Source: Leptodactylus fallax
Lineage: Eukaryota; Chordata; Amphibia; Anura; Leptodactylidae
DNA length: 64,000 nt
Assembly: GCA_947044405.1 (NCBI GenBank)
Contig: CAMRHE010000358.1
Location: 1,945,574 to 2,009,573, forward strand
Direction: 5' to 3'
Under the pieces are notes generated by a model. The model worked only from the letters and a program-made list of their open reading frames with translations. It was not told the DNA's origin and did not search any database. Made by a program: the position numbers and the translations under genes. Shown piece by piece: positions 10,566-23,164 of the stretch (position 1 is its first letter; every line of letters starts with the position of its first letter).

Positions 10566-11872
10566 AAGGATAAAAGAAGTGATGCTCTGCAGTGCACATA
10601 CATATAAGATAAAACTGTGGTACTGTTCAGTGCCATAATAATACTGGGCAGTCTTCTTTTCAGTGGTGTGTTACAGGGGCTTGAGGAGCCAACACAGGCT
10701 CATCTCCTCAGTAACTGTGTAGTGCAACTCTCAGGGCCTGTGTTGGGGGCACTGTAGGCAAACAGGTTTTTCTTTAAACAGGTTAGCTCAAAGATGGCCA
10801 AAGAAAAAAAAAATTGCTCTTTCTGATGAAGAATTTTTGATTGCTTTCACCCTTGGGGTCTTCCCCTGGACCCGGATATTGTTGCTGTATAGTCCCCATC
10901 CCCCCCTTTTTTTTCCTTCCTTCTTTCTTCCCTCTCATTCTGTTGTCACTGCATTTTATGTCTTTTTGAAAACCAATAAACTTTCAATTGAAATAAAAAG
11001 AGATGGCCAAAGAATGATTATAATCACACCAGAATATAATAAAGTAATAAGTGTTTAATAAATGAAAAGATATAATACTTAGCTGTATGGGGAGCCCCAT
11101 TATATATCATGCACTGACATATGCCCATCGTTCGATGACTTCCAGATTTGCATGTCATCAATTTCATGATCCATTCCGAGACTGCTCAACAATAGCTCCC
11201 TTCAGTTTTATAGTACCTTTGGGGGAGGGTAAGGGGCTGTGTGGTCAGCTTATAAAATGACCATTTATGGTACAAGAATTTGAAGAAATGCTTATCTACT
11301 TATCAGTATAGACTGACCAGTATAGTATACAGAAATACAGAGAAATCTACAGAATTAACCTCCTATACAGATACAAGAAATACATATAGACTACTGTAGT
11401 AAGACATTAACCCTGTCATATCACATAAATAAGACACTATGATTTTGTGGAAAAAACATGTCCTATTACAGGGACTAACTAGGCAACTGTGTAGGACTCC
11501 AATCCCCAAAGGACCCTCCTGCATCAGTATTGTTGTTCAGCTGACCACCTGTGTTAGCAAGCAGGCAGACTTGCTTAGTTATAGACTGAGAGATGCAGCC
11601 AATACACAGAAGTCTAGAAGACGTCGTGCCCATACTCTTCTCAGAATACTGCCAACTCTCCTCCTCTTGCTGCTGTGTGAGCACTGTTGTACTGCGTCCT
11701 GATGTCATACATCATCAGGGCATATTGTATAGCAGTGCAGACAACATCCTAATGCTGTATGATGTCAGGACACAATTGTGACTACTGTATAATGTATATG
11801 GTCCTGCGTGTTGTGTTCCAGAAGAGAAGCCACAGGAGAAATGTATGAATGTTGTTGCATGGTCTGGGGTAA
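10566..11872. other. Unassigned; possible LINE 3' tail at about 10865-10997
   Basis: No gene is seen. A pyrimidine-rich stretch followed by AAAACCAATAAACTTTCAAT resembles the 3' end of an L1/Tx1-type LINE in frogs, but no coding part is present, so this is a weak call. The rest shows nothing I can classify. Confidence 0.3.
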
Positions 11873-14700
11873 CATAGTATCATAGTTAGTATGGTTGAAA
11901 AAAGACATTTTCAGTATCAAATTCAACCAGGGGATGGGAAAGGGCATGATTGAAGGAAATAAGTATTCTCTACATTTCCACAAGCATCAATGCTATTTTG
12001 CTCTAAAATGGCATCTAAGCCTTTTTTGAAGCTGTTAGCTGTTGCTGCTTGTAATAGGACATGATTTTCCATAAAAGCATACTGTCTTATTGATGTGACA
12101 TGACAGGTTAATTTCTTATTGATCAGTATGATCACTATGAATAATTTCTGTTACTGATCAGCTAAACATTCCTTTAATTTCCTGTTCTCCCATAAATGGT
12201 TATTTTATGAGCAGACACCCACACAGTCCAGGAAGGCCACTCACCCCCCCCTCCGCCGCGCCCCCATCTCCAAATATATCATAAAACTCTATGTTCTATT
12301 GTGCTTGTTGGCTTCAGCTGGGTCCCAGCACACTTTGGATGTCATTGAAAGAGATGGGTGTATATTAGAGCGTAATATGCAATGGGACCCCCAATTTCCT
12401 CATGTGAAGAACTATTCCATATTTGTAGACACTGGTAACTGCAGCTAAATATTATCTATCTTAATGTATTAAACACTTTTTTGTTGTTATATTCTGGTGT
12501 GATTAAAAGCATTCTTTGACCATCATTGAGTGATCTTGCTATAAAAACCAGTTTACCTACACTGCTGAGATCAACTCCTTGGGTAGGTTATTCCACAGAT
12601 TCACAGTCCTTACAGTGAAGAAGCCTTGTCACCTCTGTAGATTAAACCTTTTTTTCTCCAGACGGAGGGAGCGCCCCCTTGTCTTTTATATGGAAGAGCT
12701 TTTCCCCAAATTTCTTGTATGGGCCATTTATATAGGTTTATCATGTCTCCCCTTAATCTCTCCTCATAACTGAGGTCCTCCATGCCCTTATCAATTTTGT
12801 TGCCCTCTTTTAAACCTTTTCCATCTCTTGGACATCCTTTTTATGAACTTGTGCTCAGAACTGAAGTGCATGTTCCAGATGGGGCCGCACCAATGATTTA
12901 TTAAGTGGTAATATTACACCCCTGTCCTGCAAGTCCATACCCCTTTTAATACATGATAATATCCTGCTGGCCTTAGACATTGCATGCTGTAATTTAATCT
13001 ATGATCTACAAGTACACCCAGGTCCTTGTCCACCAGTGACTCTCCCATCTTTACTCCCCCTAGGACATACAGTATGTTGCATGCAGACTAATTTTATCCA
13101 GATGCATAACTTTACATTTATCCACATTGAACCTCATAAGCCATGTGGATATCCAGACACTCAGTGTGCCCAAGTCTGCTTGTAACGTATGTACATCCTC
13201 CATAGACTTCACTCACTGTATTACGTAGCTTGGTGTCATCTGCAAAAATAGAGACAGTGCCATTAATCCCATCATCTATATCATTAATATATAAATTAAA
13301 TAGCAGTGGACCCAACACTGAACCCTGGGGTACACCACTTATAACAGAGGACCATTCTGAGCTTCAGTCATTGACCACAACTCTCTAGATACGATACTTT
13401 AACCTATTTTCAATCCAATTACAAACTATATTTTCCAAGCCAATTAAGCCAATGTCAAATGCTTTTGTAAAGTCCAGGAACACTTTATCCACAGCCTCCC
13501 CTCTGTCCAGACTTCTACTCACCTCTTCATAAAAACAAATCAGGTTAATATGGCAACTTCAGTCACCTAGTAAAACTGTGCTGTCTGCTATTTATAATAT
13601 TATGCACTGTCACATACTCCTGTATATAGTCACTTAAGAGCCCCTGAAACAGTTTCCCCACAATGGATGTTAATCTCACCAGTATGTAATTACCTGGGGA
13701 AGCCCTTTTTGGAAACAGTCACCATAGAGTCCATTTGTGTGTTTATGCAGTTTATTATATTGGTTGATGAATTACCAGCTTTGGTGACATTAACATCAAC
13801 TACTGCCTGTTCTTCTGTATACACAGAGCTGAAGAACCCATTTAGTAGCTCTGCTTTTTCTTGGTTCCGTGTAACTCCCTATTACTATTATCATTATTTA
13901 GGGGACCTACGTGTTCTATCTGACCTTGGTTTTTTTGCATTGATATATTTAAAGAATTTTGGGGTTAGGTTTGCGTCCCTTAGCCACCTGCAATTCATTA
14001 TGTATTTTAGCTGATTTTATTTCCCTTTTATAGATTGGACAGAGCCGATGTTTCGACGTCAAAATGGCCGACTGGAGTTGCGCAGTCGGCTCTGTCCAAT
14101 GCGACGTGGCAGAGCCGACTGATCATGCACGGAATTTGAATACTGAACAGACACGATCGGCGGGTGCTGACGCTGGAGAGTGGCGGCACTGGATCTTCAG
14201 AAGAGCGTGTGACATGAGCACAGGGTGAACGCCCTCTGTGCTTTCTGAAGACTAATTTACATAAAGAAGAAAGAAGAAAATTCTCCAAAATGGCGGCGCG
14301 GAGCAGAAAAATGGTAGGAGACGAATAGCCTTTCTAAAGGCTATTCCGATGTGCTGTTAGTTGAAATAGGGTTTCCCAATGATAGAATCCCTTTAAATGA
14401 CTTCCACTTAACCTCTGTATCACTATTTAACAATAGCTGTTCCCAGTCTATATCCTGAAGTACAGCCCTTAACTTGGGAAATTGAGATTTGTTTTTGTTT
14501 TTTTTACAATTTACTGTAGATGGAACCTGATTAGGTTATGGTCACTATTATAAACAGTGACATCTCCAACATGTCTTGCATTATTAGAAATGATCAGATC
14601 CAGTAGAGCATCCCCTCTAGTTGGATCTTCTACAAGCTGAACTGTAAAATTGTCCTGCAATAAGTTGATGAATTTCTTCCCCTTTGCAGTCTGATTTATA
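11873..14700 (-). pseudogene. CR1-like LINE, decayed, minus strand
   Basis: Read on the minus strand from 14700 down to 11873, this is the 5'-truncated coding and 3' region of a CR1-superfamily non-LTR retrotransposon. The clearest coding remnant is 13318-13118: [16 protein letters not shown], then FADDTKL, the RT catalytic motif with Phe for Tyr. Upstream of it GVPQG-type coding is visible. Downstream the typical CR1 C-terminal region is legible with many stops (for example the part encoding RGDMINLYKW at about 12740). The 3' end lies near 11873-11935. About 500 bp (roughly 12050-12555) does not fit the CR1 pattern and may be an insertion or a diverged part, and 14031-14396 is a clear insertion. 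Confidence 0.78.
14031..14396. mobile_element. GC-rich insertion inside CR1 with a 15-bp perfect hairpin
   Basis: CR1 sequence stops at about 14030 and resumes at about 14397. The insert begins with a perfect stem ATTGGACAGAGCCGA (14033-14047) / TCGGCTCTGTCCAAT (14086-14100), with a third partial copy of CAGAGCCGAC at 14109-14118. It then passes through GC-rich sequence with ATGGCGGCGCGG and ends in ATAGAATCCCTTTAA. I see no terminal inverted repeats or clear target duplication. It is probably a non-autonomous element of unknown class. Confidence 0.55.
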
Positions 14701-17700
14701 CTGATTAGTCCTTATATATGTATATATCAATAGCCTATATATTAGTAATATTATTATATATTATGCAAATAGATGGGTCTTACATCTAATACATCCTTTC
14801 TGACTGCTCCCATCATGCTCAGCACTGCCAACATCACATTTCCACAAACCAAGGGATATTATGACTGTACAAAAGGAGAGCTGGTAAATTTTAATTACTG
14901 TATAGTATAATAATTCTAGAGCCTGTGAGCAGGAAAAATGGATAATGCTTGTTGTTCTGTTTATTGAAACAACTACATTACTGGATATGATGGTCTGTTT
15001 CCAGACCTAGTGTTATGTTGTTAATAAAGTATTGTCCAAAAAGGGGGAAGCAGACAGTGTGGCATTTTGAGATAAAATAAGTGATACTGTATAGTGTAAC
15101 AAATAACCATGGTGCACCATAGGAAAACTTGCAATGGAGTCCCACTCTACCATGACCACCTTACATAGCAAGATCAGAACTTGAAGAGTGTACATTTATT
15201 TTGGTTTCCTTTAGACACAGGAAAATTACAAGGATAATAAACACAGTGATATCACAGTCCCGGGATAATGCACACAGTGATATTACAGTATAGAGCTAAG
15301 GTACGCAGTGATGTCACAGTACAAAGATAATGAACACAGAGATGTCATAGTGCAGGGATAATGTAGACAATGATGTCACAGTCCAGCACAGATGTATGCA
15401 AGAGGTGCTGGAGTGCAGCACTGCACCATCCGTCATTGCTACGGCATTATACAGCCTCTCTGTGCTGGCTTCATGCACATGGCTCTGCCATCTGCACACT
15501 TATTCTAGAGGTAGCTTTTTCAAAATGTATTGTCCCAGAGTTCTCCATCAACTTTAATCTTGCCTGGGAAAAAGTAAAAATGTAGAATTATCATGACATA
15601 AGCAGCACTTTTATGGATCACTTAGAAGAGAAGTTCTGTGTTCCTCCCTCCCAAGCAGAATTGAATCATGTTAAAAAGCTTTTCTGTAATTCTAATGTAA
15701 TATGCTACTGACTGATAACACAACCCCAATTTGTATCCAGCATATATCTGTAGTCACAAAACTATGCATGCCCATTGATAAAATTAAATGTGAAGTCTAG
15801 AGATATCAATTGATTTTATTCATAGAAAAATATTCTGCTTTCCATAAGGTTTGGAAGGATGGTAAATGTCAGCCTCGATTTTCCCAGTATAACAGCTTGG
15901 ATTTCTTTGCAGTAGTCTTTTATTTCTCTAGAAAATGCTATCCTAATATAGTTCAGCTGTAATTTATTCAGGGCGTCGGAGTCACAAGCCAAATTTGACA
16001 GTTGAAATCTGAAATCTGAAGGTAAATTAATAGAGGTCATCATCTGGATTGCATTGCAATAGAAAAACAAAACACATTTGTGTTGTCTATCAGAGCGATC
16101 TGGGTTTCTGAACTTTACATACAATATATGATTTTCATTCAGTAGGCTTCCAGATCCAAAGCACTGTAAATATACACTCGAAGAAAATTGTGTTCTAAAT
16201 AAATACATCAAATATTTATGAAGGCATCTCCTGGGAAATTGTAATCATTCCTGAAGTTGAAAATCCTTTCTCCACTTCCTTGCCCATGTATATACAGCAC
16301 ATTTAAAACTTTTAATAAAATAAGCATATATTTATCATCAAATTTATATTGTACCTTGCAGAAGTACGAAAGTCCAACAAGTCAAGTGATTTTTTTCTGA
16401 ATTAGAAATGGCACAAATGGCTATAAACAGTATTTTTAGTGCAACACATGTAATGCTATTGTCACACTAATACATGGGTCAAGGTTACCTCTATCACAGC
16501 ACAGGTGCAGCTTCCCATGCTTACTCATTGGGTGGGAGAGAAGCAATGTATTTTAACTTAAAATCTAAGCAGATACATAGAAGAGATTGAGAACCCCACA
16601 ACTGATTTATTGAACTCTATAAAGCAAAAACTAGCTGTTTTTGCTACTGTGATGCACTGGACATCACCAGGGCTATGGCAGATTTGGTTTAAACAATGTG
16701 TAAAATATAAAAAAAAATATTTAAATTAAAATTCCAGACATGCCATTCAGTATAATAGTATGGCACTATGTTATGTTCTTTATATTTGTAAATAATAGAT
16801 CATCATGTCCAGGCTTGAACTAGTCCACAGGAGATCAAGGAAATGCCCTGGTGGGCCCCTGACCCAGGGGGACTAGTGGGCCCCTAGTCCCCCAACCCTT
16901 GCAAAAGTGCTGCCTGGCATAGTAGACTCACTGCACTACATACAGACAGGCAGCATCTCACACAGCCTTTTCTCCCATATCATAAACTGGGTAGAATATT
17001 TAACAATCTACCCAGTTTATTATATATAAATGCATTAGATGACTGAGATGACATATAAGGACAGATACAAGTCAACCACTATCTTCCCTCCTGGGCCCTT
17101 TCTCCTTACTGTCAATGCAGGACCCCCATCACCTCACAGAGGTAAGGGGGCCTTAATCTAAGACAAGGAGTAGGTAGAAGGCTAATACTGAAAAAATGGG
17201 ACGTAGATAATATTTGCATTTACCTGTATAGCGGGCCCCAGTGGAGCCCACTGTGACACCGATCATTACCACTAGAAATACTGTAATATGCAACTATTCG
17301 CTATACATATAGTAGAACTAATAGCAATCCCTATTTCAAGTATCCATGCTTTGAGGCAGCATTGGCATGTGCCTTCTGCTGATCACATTTGGATATATTA
17401 TTTAGCAGCCCATATTTCAATCCATAAATAAATGTAACATATGTATTTTAATATTCCTAGAATTAATTGATATTACAGTATAGTAAAAATCCACGGCAGA
17501 ACATGTTTGAGTTAAAAAAAAAAAATATATAAGAAATATAAGAAACTTAGCTGATACAAAGTAAACTTTTAGAAAAATTCTAATAGCTTCAATGCTAAGT
17601 TAAAGAGCTTAAGATAATATTGCTGAGACCTGTTTCTTTTTATGATATTATTTTATATCCTTTTAAATTAATTTTTGATTTTCTATAAAACATACTTTTC

Positions 17701-18250
17701 TGTACTCAATAGACCAGTGAAATAAATAATACAAGACAGTTAAATGCCTTACATCCACAATATTTCACATTCATTATTTTGCTGAGTTCAGAAAATTACA
17801 AATTAAGATTCCAGAAAAGAGAGTAGGCCATCAGAACTGTTGGATGTACAAATGTGAGAGTGGGTGGTTAGAGTAGCAGAGAAGAGATTGTCATTGGCAG
17901 AACAGAGATTTCATATAGTGTGGTAACTGTAAATTTAGAGAGGAAATGTGAGATGGAGCAGGATGGGAAAGGGCTTTTTGACTAAAGTGAGAATTTTGAA
18001 TTTCAATAAATGGACAGTCAGTGAATAAATGGGAAAAGCATTAGAGAAAACAGAGGGGTTAAGGATATTTTTGGAGTATTCCTTTTAGCGTGTACATTCT
18101 GCTCAGAGAAAGAGGAAGTAGTTAAAGATAGCGATACAATAATATTTATTGCAGGTCATGGAGGGAATAGAGTACAGGTGAGGAGCTACATAAACCCTTA
18201 TCTCACATGAACATCAAAGGATTTACAACACAATTAAATTTAAATAATTT
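14701..18250. other. Unassigned, no gene seen
   Basis: AT-rich and mostly single-copy in appearance. It contains a degenerate tandem repeat (15235-15390), a possible conserved stretch (15810-16200), GGGCCC-rich sequence with a small 13-bp hairpin (16982-16994/17008-17020), and A-runs near 17515. The 131-codon minus frame at 15816-16211 shows no recognisable domain. Confidence 0.4.
15235..15390. repeat. Degenerate about 40-bp tandem repeat
   Basis: About four diverged copies of a unit built on GGATAATG-CACACAGTGAT-TCACAGT. A similar motif recurs more diverged around 18850-19090 and 19319-19340, so this is a small dispersed tandem family. Confidence 0.6.
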
Positions 18251-18253
18251 TAA

Positions 18254-18450
18254 AAAATTCTGGTTTTTAAAGATTTTCTCAAACCATGTAAGTGGTGATA
18301 GTCTTTTGTCTTGATCATTTGCCATTGGATATGACCATGAATGCAGGAACTTTCTATGGTATGGAACTTATAAACCCAACTATGCTTATTATTGCTTATT
18401 GTGGCCATGTTATCAGGCAGGGGCACTATATGCATAAGAAGATAACCTAG
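18254..18450. repeat. Partial copy of TTAA-bounded element family
   Basis: AAAGATTTTCTCAAACCATG… through ATGTTATCAGGCAG and GCACTATATGCAT matches the inner part of the element at 44195-44545 and more weakly 41770-42044. The ends are not preserved. Confidence 0.5.
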
Positions 18451-19080
18451 CTACAATAAGGAAATTATAGGCTATATGAGGCTTGACTATTGTTTGAGGG
18501 CCCATTCAGGGCTGCTTATGAAATGAATAAGTTAAAGCAGTTATCTCATCAAGACAACCCCTTTATGAATTGAAGATGGCCCTGTGATCAGGTTATCTCC
18601 AGGGGTCCAGTGTTTGAAGCTTTCGCTGGTCATGCACTTCCCCTGCAAAATGAAATGTAGTATCACAGTACATGCCACTTATTCATATGAATGGCCTGAC
18701 CACACAATTTATGAATACAGATGCATAACAAAAAACTTATGGTACCACGTAGCAAAACTTGTGGTTGTGGCTCTAGTTTAACATGACCACCTTCAGAGGC
18801 AAGTTTAGCACAGGATCAGCTTGTGGCTATTTTGGTCTCCCTTGTGCACAGGGATAATACATAAAGTGATGACACAGTACAAGAATAATCTTCTCAGTGT
18901 TGTTACAGCACAGAAATCACATCAACAGCGATGATATATTAGTACAAGGACAATAATACAAACTATGATATAATAACACAGGAATGGCGCAATCCCAGTA
19001 TAGAAAAAGACATACTGTATAATGATGTCCCATACATGCTTTATGATGTTGCAACACAGGAATAATGTAAAATGTATGAC
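18451..19080. other. Unassigned; diverged tandem repeat in right half
   Basis: No gene is seen. From about 18850 the sequence contains loose copies of the GATAAT…GTGAT…CACAGTAC unit also found at 15235-15390. Confidence 0.35.
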
Positions 19081-19093
19081 AAGGAATGATGCA

Positions 19094-19318
19094 AGTAGTA
19101 TAATGTTGTACCGTGTTAGCCATAGAAAGTAGTGGAAGAGTGAAGAAATCAGGCTATACCTTTTAGAGGCTAACTGAGTATATTTGATAAGAAAGCTTTC
19201 GAGATTTTCAGTTTCTAGTATAACACCATGTCTGAAGAAGAGAGCTAGCACTCTTGAAAGCTTACCTATCACATATACTCAGCCTCTAAAAGGTATCGCC
19301 TGATTTCTTCACTCTTCC
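19094..19318. mobile_element. Foldback element flanked by 13-bp direct repeats
   Basis: Arms 19133-19202 and 19252-19319 are imperfect inverted repeats of about 70 bp (TGGAAGAGTGAAGAAATCAG against its complement), separated by about 50 bp. The 13-mer AAGGAATGATGCA occurs exactly at 19081-19093 and 19319-19331. It may be a target-site duplication, although the flanks belong to a tandem-repeat family in which GGAATGATGCA-like sequence recurs. I see no coding capacity. Confidence 0.6.
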
Positions 19319-19331
19319 AAGGAATGATGCA

Positions 19332-20724
19332 CACAGCAATTGTAACCATGGAGTCCATAGTGAAAGTTGGAATGGCATCACATTCAATTTTAAACAACTC
19401 CTTCCATTGTCCTAACTGGTCCTTATTTTTCAGTGGATATTGGCCGCTGAGTTGTTGGGACTGAAGGTAGTGGCTGCGCCAGATATGCTGATAGCTACGC
19501 CCAACCATGGATGAAACAGATCTGTCAGAGTTGACAAACCTGCTCAACCTAATATAAAGGCGAACTAAGTTTAAAAGCCTTAATAGGTTAAAGTGAGACA
19601 ATCCTTTAAGTTGAAAAATAATGGTAAGATTGGATTCATAATACAGTAGATATCATATAAAATATACATGTGCGTATACATAAAATATACATATGTTAAT
19701 ATTTTCAGTAGTACAGTACTATAGTTTCACAGCATGGTATATCTTTCTTGGTTAAGTAAGAATTCAGTTATTTTGATAACCAGCAAGCATCTAAAAAGTT
19801 CCTCCACAAGACTGTCTGCTCTCGCCTTGAAAATAATGATCTAGTTCCTTAGGTAGCTAAGTTTGTATACTATAGATTGAGACATTTGTATTTTATGGCT
19901 TTGGAGGTGAAGAATAAACAAGATAAAATGATAGCTTAGGAAATAATGGAGGCTTCACTATAAGCTTGGCACCATTTGCTATAATGTTTCCATTCTGCAT
20001 TCTGAGCCTTGAGGACATATAATTTCACCTTCCATTGTTTTCTATTACAGGTAAATGTGCTATCACATATTGTATAGCACAAGCAATGTTTGTCCAAACC
20101 CTTGAAAGTTGAACTTTTGAGATAACATGATAAATAATATTTCCCAAGGCTATGTGCTGATGATTACATCAAAAACAATTGGATTTGTTCAAAATATTAT
20201 TTTTTAGGAACACTTTAAGGTTAGGTTTAAAAAAAAAAAAAAGATTTTATTACCATTATATATATTTTCTTTTTCAAATTAATTTTAACTTTGTAGTTAA
20301 ATGCATTTATATGGCAGCTAGGGCTGCCTATGTACATTCCTATTAGGCCATACCAAAGCTATGACCTAAATAGAATGCCTGTCATCAGGGCCAGCGTTAG
20401 GTGGGCAGACTGGGCAATTGCTGGGCAAACTGGGTTAATAGCTGTTTGGAAAGTTCCCTGCACTTCGCTGCTGCAGCTGCTTGTGCCACCTTAATAAAAC
20501 TGGTTGTTCTGCCTTAAAACCCTCCCCTTCCTCCTCCTCCTTGTCTCCATGGGGATGGAGATTGAGAGAAGGTCTGCAGCTAGTAAGGATGTGAGTCCTC
20601 CTGCCAGACCTCCAGTTACTGAATTCTCACAAATGGCTTCCACTGCAGCTAGCAAACCTGCAAAAAGTATGTGTACTTGTGTGTAATGTGTATATGTAAT
20701 GTGTCTAAATGTGTAAATATGTGT
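19332..20724. other. Unassigned, no gene seen
   Basis: There are only short frames without domains. Near 20380-20460 the text (GGGCAGACTGGGCAATTGCT) resembles a common frog repeat but is too short to classify. Immediately before the Tc1 fragment lies a GTGTAAATGTG-type simple repeat (about 20670-20725). Confidence 0.35.
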
Positions 20725-21591
20725 TTGTGAACAGCAGTTTTCAGCTCTTTCCACAGATTCTCGATTGGATTCAGGTCTGGACTTTGACTTGGCCATTCTA
20801 ACACCTGGATACGTTTATTTGTGAACCATTCCATTGTAGATTTTTTTTTATGTTTGGGATCATTGTTTTGTCGGAAGATAAATCTCTGTCCCAGTCTCAG
20901 GTCTTTTGCAGACTCCAACAGGTTTTCTTCCAGAATGGTCCTGTATTTGGCTCCGTCCATCTTCCCATCAATTTTAACCATCTTCCCTGTCCCTGCTGAA
21001 GAAAAGCAGGCCCAAACCATGATGCTGCCACCACCATGTTTGACAGTGGGGATGGTGTGTTCAGGGTGATGAGCTGTGTTGCTTTTACGCCAAACATATC
21101 GTTTTTCATTGTGGCCAAAAAGTTCGATTTTGGTTTCATCTGACCAGAGCACCTTCTTCCACATGTTTGGTGTGTCTCCCAGGTGGCTTGTGGCAAACTT
21201 TAAACGAGATTTTTTATGGATATCTTTGAGAAATGGCTTTTTTTTCTTGCCACTCTTCCATAAAGGCCAGATTTGTGCAGTGTACGATTGTTGTCCTATG
21301 GACAGACTCTCCCACCTCAGCTGTAGATCTCTGCAGTTCATCCAGAGTGATCATGGGCCTCTTGGCTGCATCTCTGATCAGTCTTCTCCTTGTTTGAAAT
21401 TAAAGTTTAGAGGGACGGCCGGGTCTTGGTAGATTTGCAGTGGTCTGAAACTCCTTCCATTTCAATATGATCGCTTGCACAGTGCTCCTTGGGATGTTTA
21501 AAGTTTGGGAAATCTTTTTGTATCCAAATCCAGCTTTAAACATCTCCACAACAGTATCACGGACCTGCCTGGTGTGTTCCTTGGTCTTCAT
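20725..21591 (-). pseudogene. Tc1-like transposase, truncated and frameshifted
   Basis: The N-terminal paired-like helix-turn-helix reads from 21591 (MKTKEHTRQVRDTVVEMFK… to about 21400). The catalytic part is in another frame from about 21260 down. Motifs are LWSDETKIELFGHN (first Asp), FRQNNDPKHKKK (the second catalytic Asp is replaced by Asn), and NPIENLWKELK (Glu), with 34 residues between the second and third positions. The frame is broken in the linker and the C-terminus is replaced by unrelated sequence. It is inactive on three counts. Confidence 0.88.
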
Positions 21592-21984
21592 GATGCTCTC
21601 TGCGCTTTAAACAGAACCCTGAGACTATCACAGAGCAGGTGCATTTATACGGAGACTTGATTACACACAGGTGGATTATATTTATCATCATCAGTCATTT
21701 AGGACAACATTGGATCATTCAGAGATCCTCACTGAACTTCTGGAGTGAGTTTGCTGCACTGAAAGTAAAGGGGCCGAATAATATTGCACGCCCCACTTTT
21801 CAGTTTTTTATTTTTTATAAAAGTTTAAAATAACCAATAAATTTCGTTCCACTTCACAATTGTGTCCCACTTGTTGTTGATTCTTCACCAAAAAAATAAA
21901 AATGTTATATCCTTATGTTTGAAGCCTGAAATGTGGCAAAAGGTTGAAAAGTTCAAGGGGGCCGAATACTTTCGCAAGGCACTG
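20725..21984 (-). mobile_element. Tc1-like transposon (DD34E), 3'-truncated
   Basis: The intact end is on the right: the minus-strand terminus CAGTGCCTTGCGAAAGTATT begins at 21984, next to TA (21985-21986). On the left the homology stops inside the transposase at about 20725 and gives way to simple repeat, so the 3' end of the element is lost and the copy cannot be mobilised by itself. Confidence 0.88.
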
Positions 21985-21986
21985 TA

Positions 21987-22503
21987 TATACGATAGACAG
22001 ATATTATACCTGTATATAAACTTACACTGTATACAGTATATCAGACACAGACAGTACACGACTTTACACATTATACACATTAAATATTATACTATATATT
22101 ATTAATAGCATAACTATTATGCTATGTTTTATACTATAAAATATAATTTTAAAGTATATATATCGGTGTATATATATCTATATGTTCATATGTATGCATA
22201 ATGTATAAGAATGTATATATAATGTATTATAATATGATGTTTTATAGTATACTACATGGTATATTGAGATGGTGTAAGGCTGGGTTTACATGGCACTTTT
22301 TCTGCTGAAGAACTGCATGTGGTTTATATTGTATATGTGGTTATATTTCATCTGTATGGTGACGGCCATTACATGGGAATCTTCTAGTGTACTGGTCTTT
22401 ATCATACAGGTGACATGTATAGTACTATGAGCTACTTATAGTTGCAATCATACACAGCATGCAGTTCTTCAGCAAAAAAGTGCTGTGTAAATCCAGTCTC
22501 AGA
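21987..22503. other. AT-rich, unassigned; possible small inverted-repeat element at right
   Basis: TATA-rich simple sequence to about 22250. Then GGCTGGGTTTACATGGCACT (22280-22299) faces a complementary stretch (GTGCTGTGTAAATCCAGTC, about 22480-22498), suggesting a small MITE of about 220 bp ending just before the next element. Confidence 0.45.
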
Positions 22504-22814
22504 CTAAAGCCCCATGTAGCGAAACGCAGCTAAAAAACATTGTATAAAAAATGCAGTGAAAACACGCTGCCTTTTTCCACAGAGTTTTTCATTTTTTCTT
22601 TTCTCTGAGGTTTTTTTTTCCCCTATTAAATATATAGGAAAAATTCTGCAGCTAAAATTAGCATGCTGTTTGTTTGTTTTTTTAAATGTATTTTTCAAAA
22701 AGCAGATTTTCTGCAGCTTTTCTTAACTTCAATGTGTGCATCAGATCAAATAAATAATCTCATTCACGTTGCTGTTGCTATAACATGCAGAATTTCCAAA
22801 ACATGGGGCCTTAG
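22504..22814. mobile_element. MITE, GGCTAAGGCCCC family, long form
   Basis: The ends CTAAAGCCCCATGTAGCG and CATGGGGCCTTAG are inverted repeats. The interior has phased TGCAG/CTGCA and TTTTTC tracts and the CCCTATTAAATATATAGG core. It is non-coding and belongs to a family with about ten copies in this window. Confidence 0.7.
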
Positions 22815-22815
22815 C

Positions 22816-23158
22816 CTCAAGGGGTTTTACCATACTCAAAATGTTTTACCTTTCCACAGGGTAGGTGATAAGTGTCTGACCGCAGAGACAAAAATCAACC
22901 AGGAAAACAGGGATCCCGTCTCCTCCCGTTTAAGTGGTTCAAAGTATATAGGTCCGACAAAGATAGTCAAGTTCATTGCTTTAGCAATCCCATGGACTTT
23001 GAATGGGGTAGTGGTGTGCATGCTTGACAACCAATCCCTTGACACAAAAGAACATAGGACCCCTGTTCTTGTGATTGATAGTGGTCCAATCTTCACCAGT
23101 CAGACACCTATTACCTGTTCTGTGGACAGGTCAGAAACTTTGATTATGGGAAAACCTT
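22816..23158. mobile_element. Inverted-repeat element ending AAGGGGTTTT…AAAACCTTTT
   Basis: AAGGGGTTTTACCATACTC at the left faces ATTATGGGAAAACCTTTT at the right. CAGGGTAGGTGATAAGTGTC near the left faces a complementary stretch near the right (GACACCTATTACCTGTTCTG), so the element is partly palindromic. It is non-coding; the long open frame across it is fortuitous. Confidence 0.55.
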
Positions 23159-23164
23159 TTGAGG

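Noticed and set aside
15816..16211. 131-codon minus frame as a host exon
   Set aside because: No domain, no clear splice sites bounding it and no neighbouring exon. Kept only as a possible conserved noncoding stretch.
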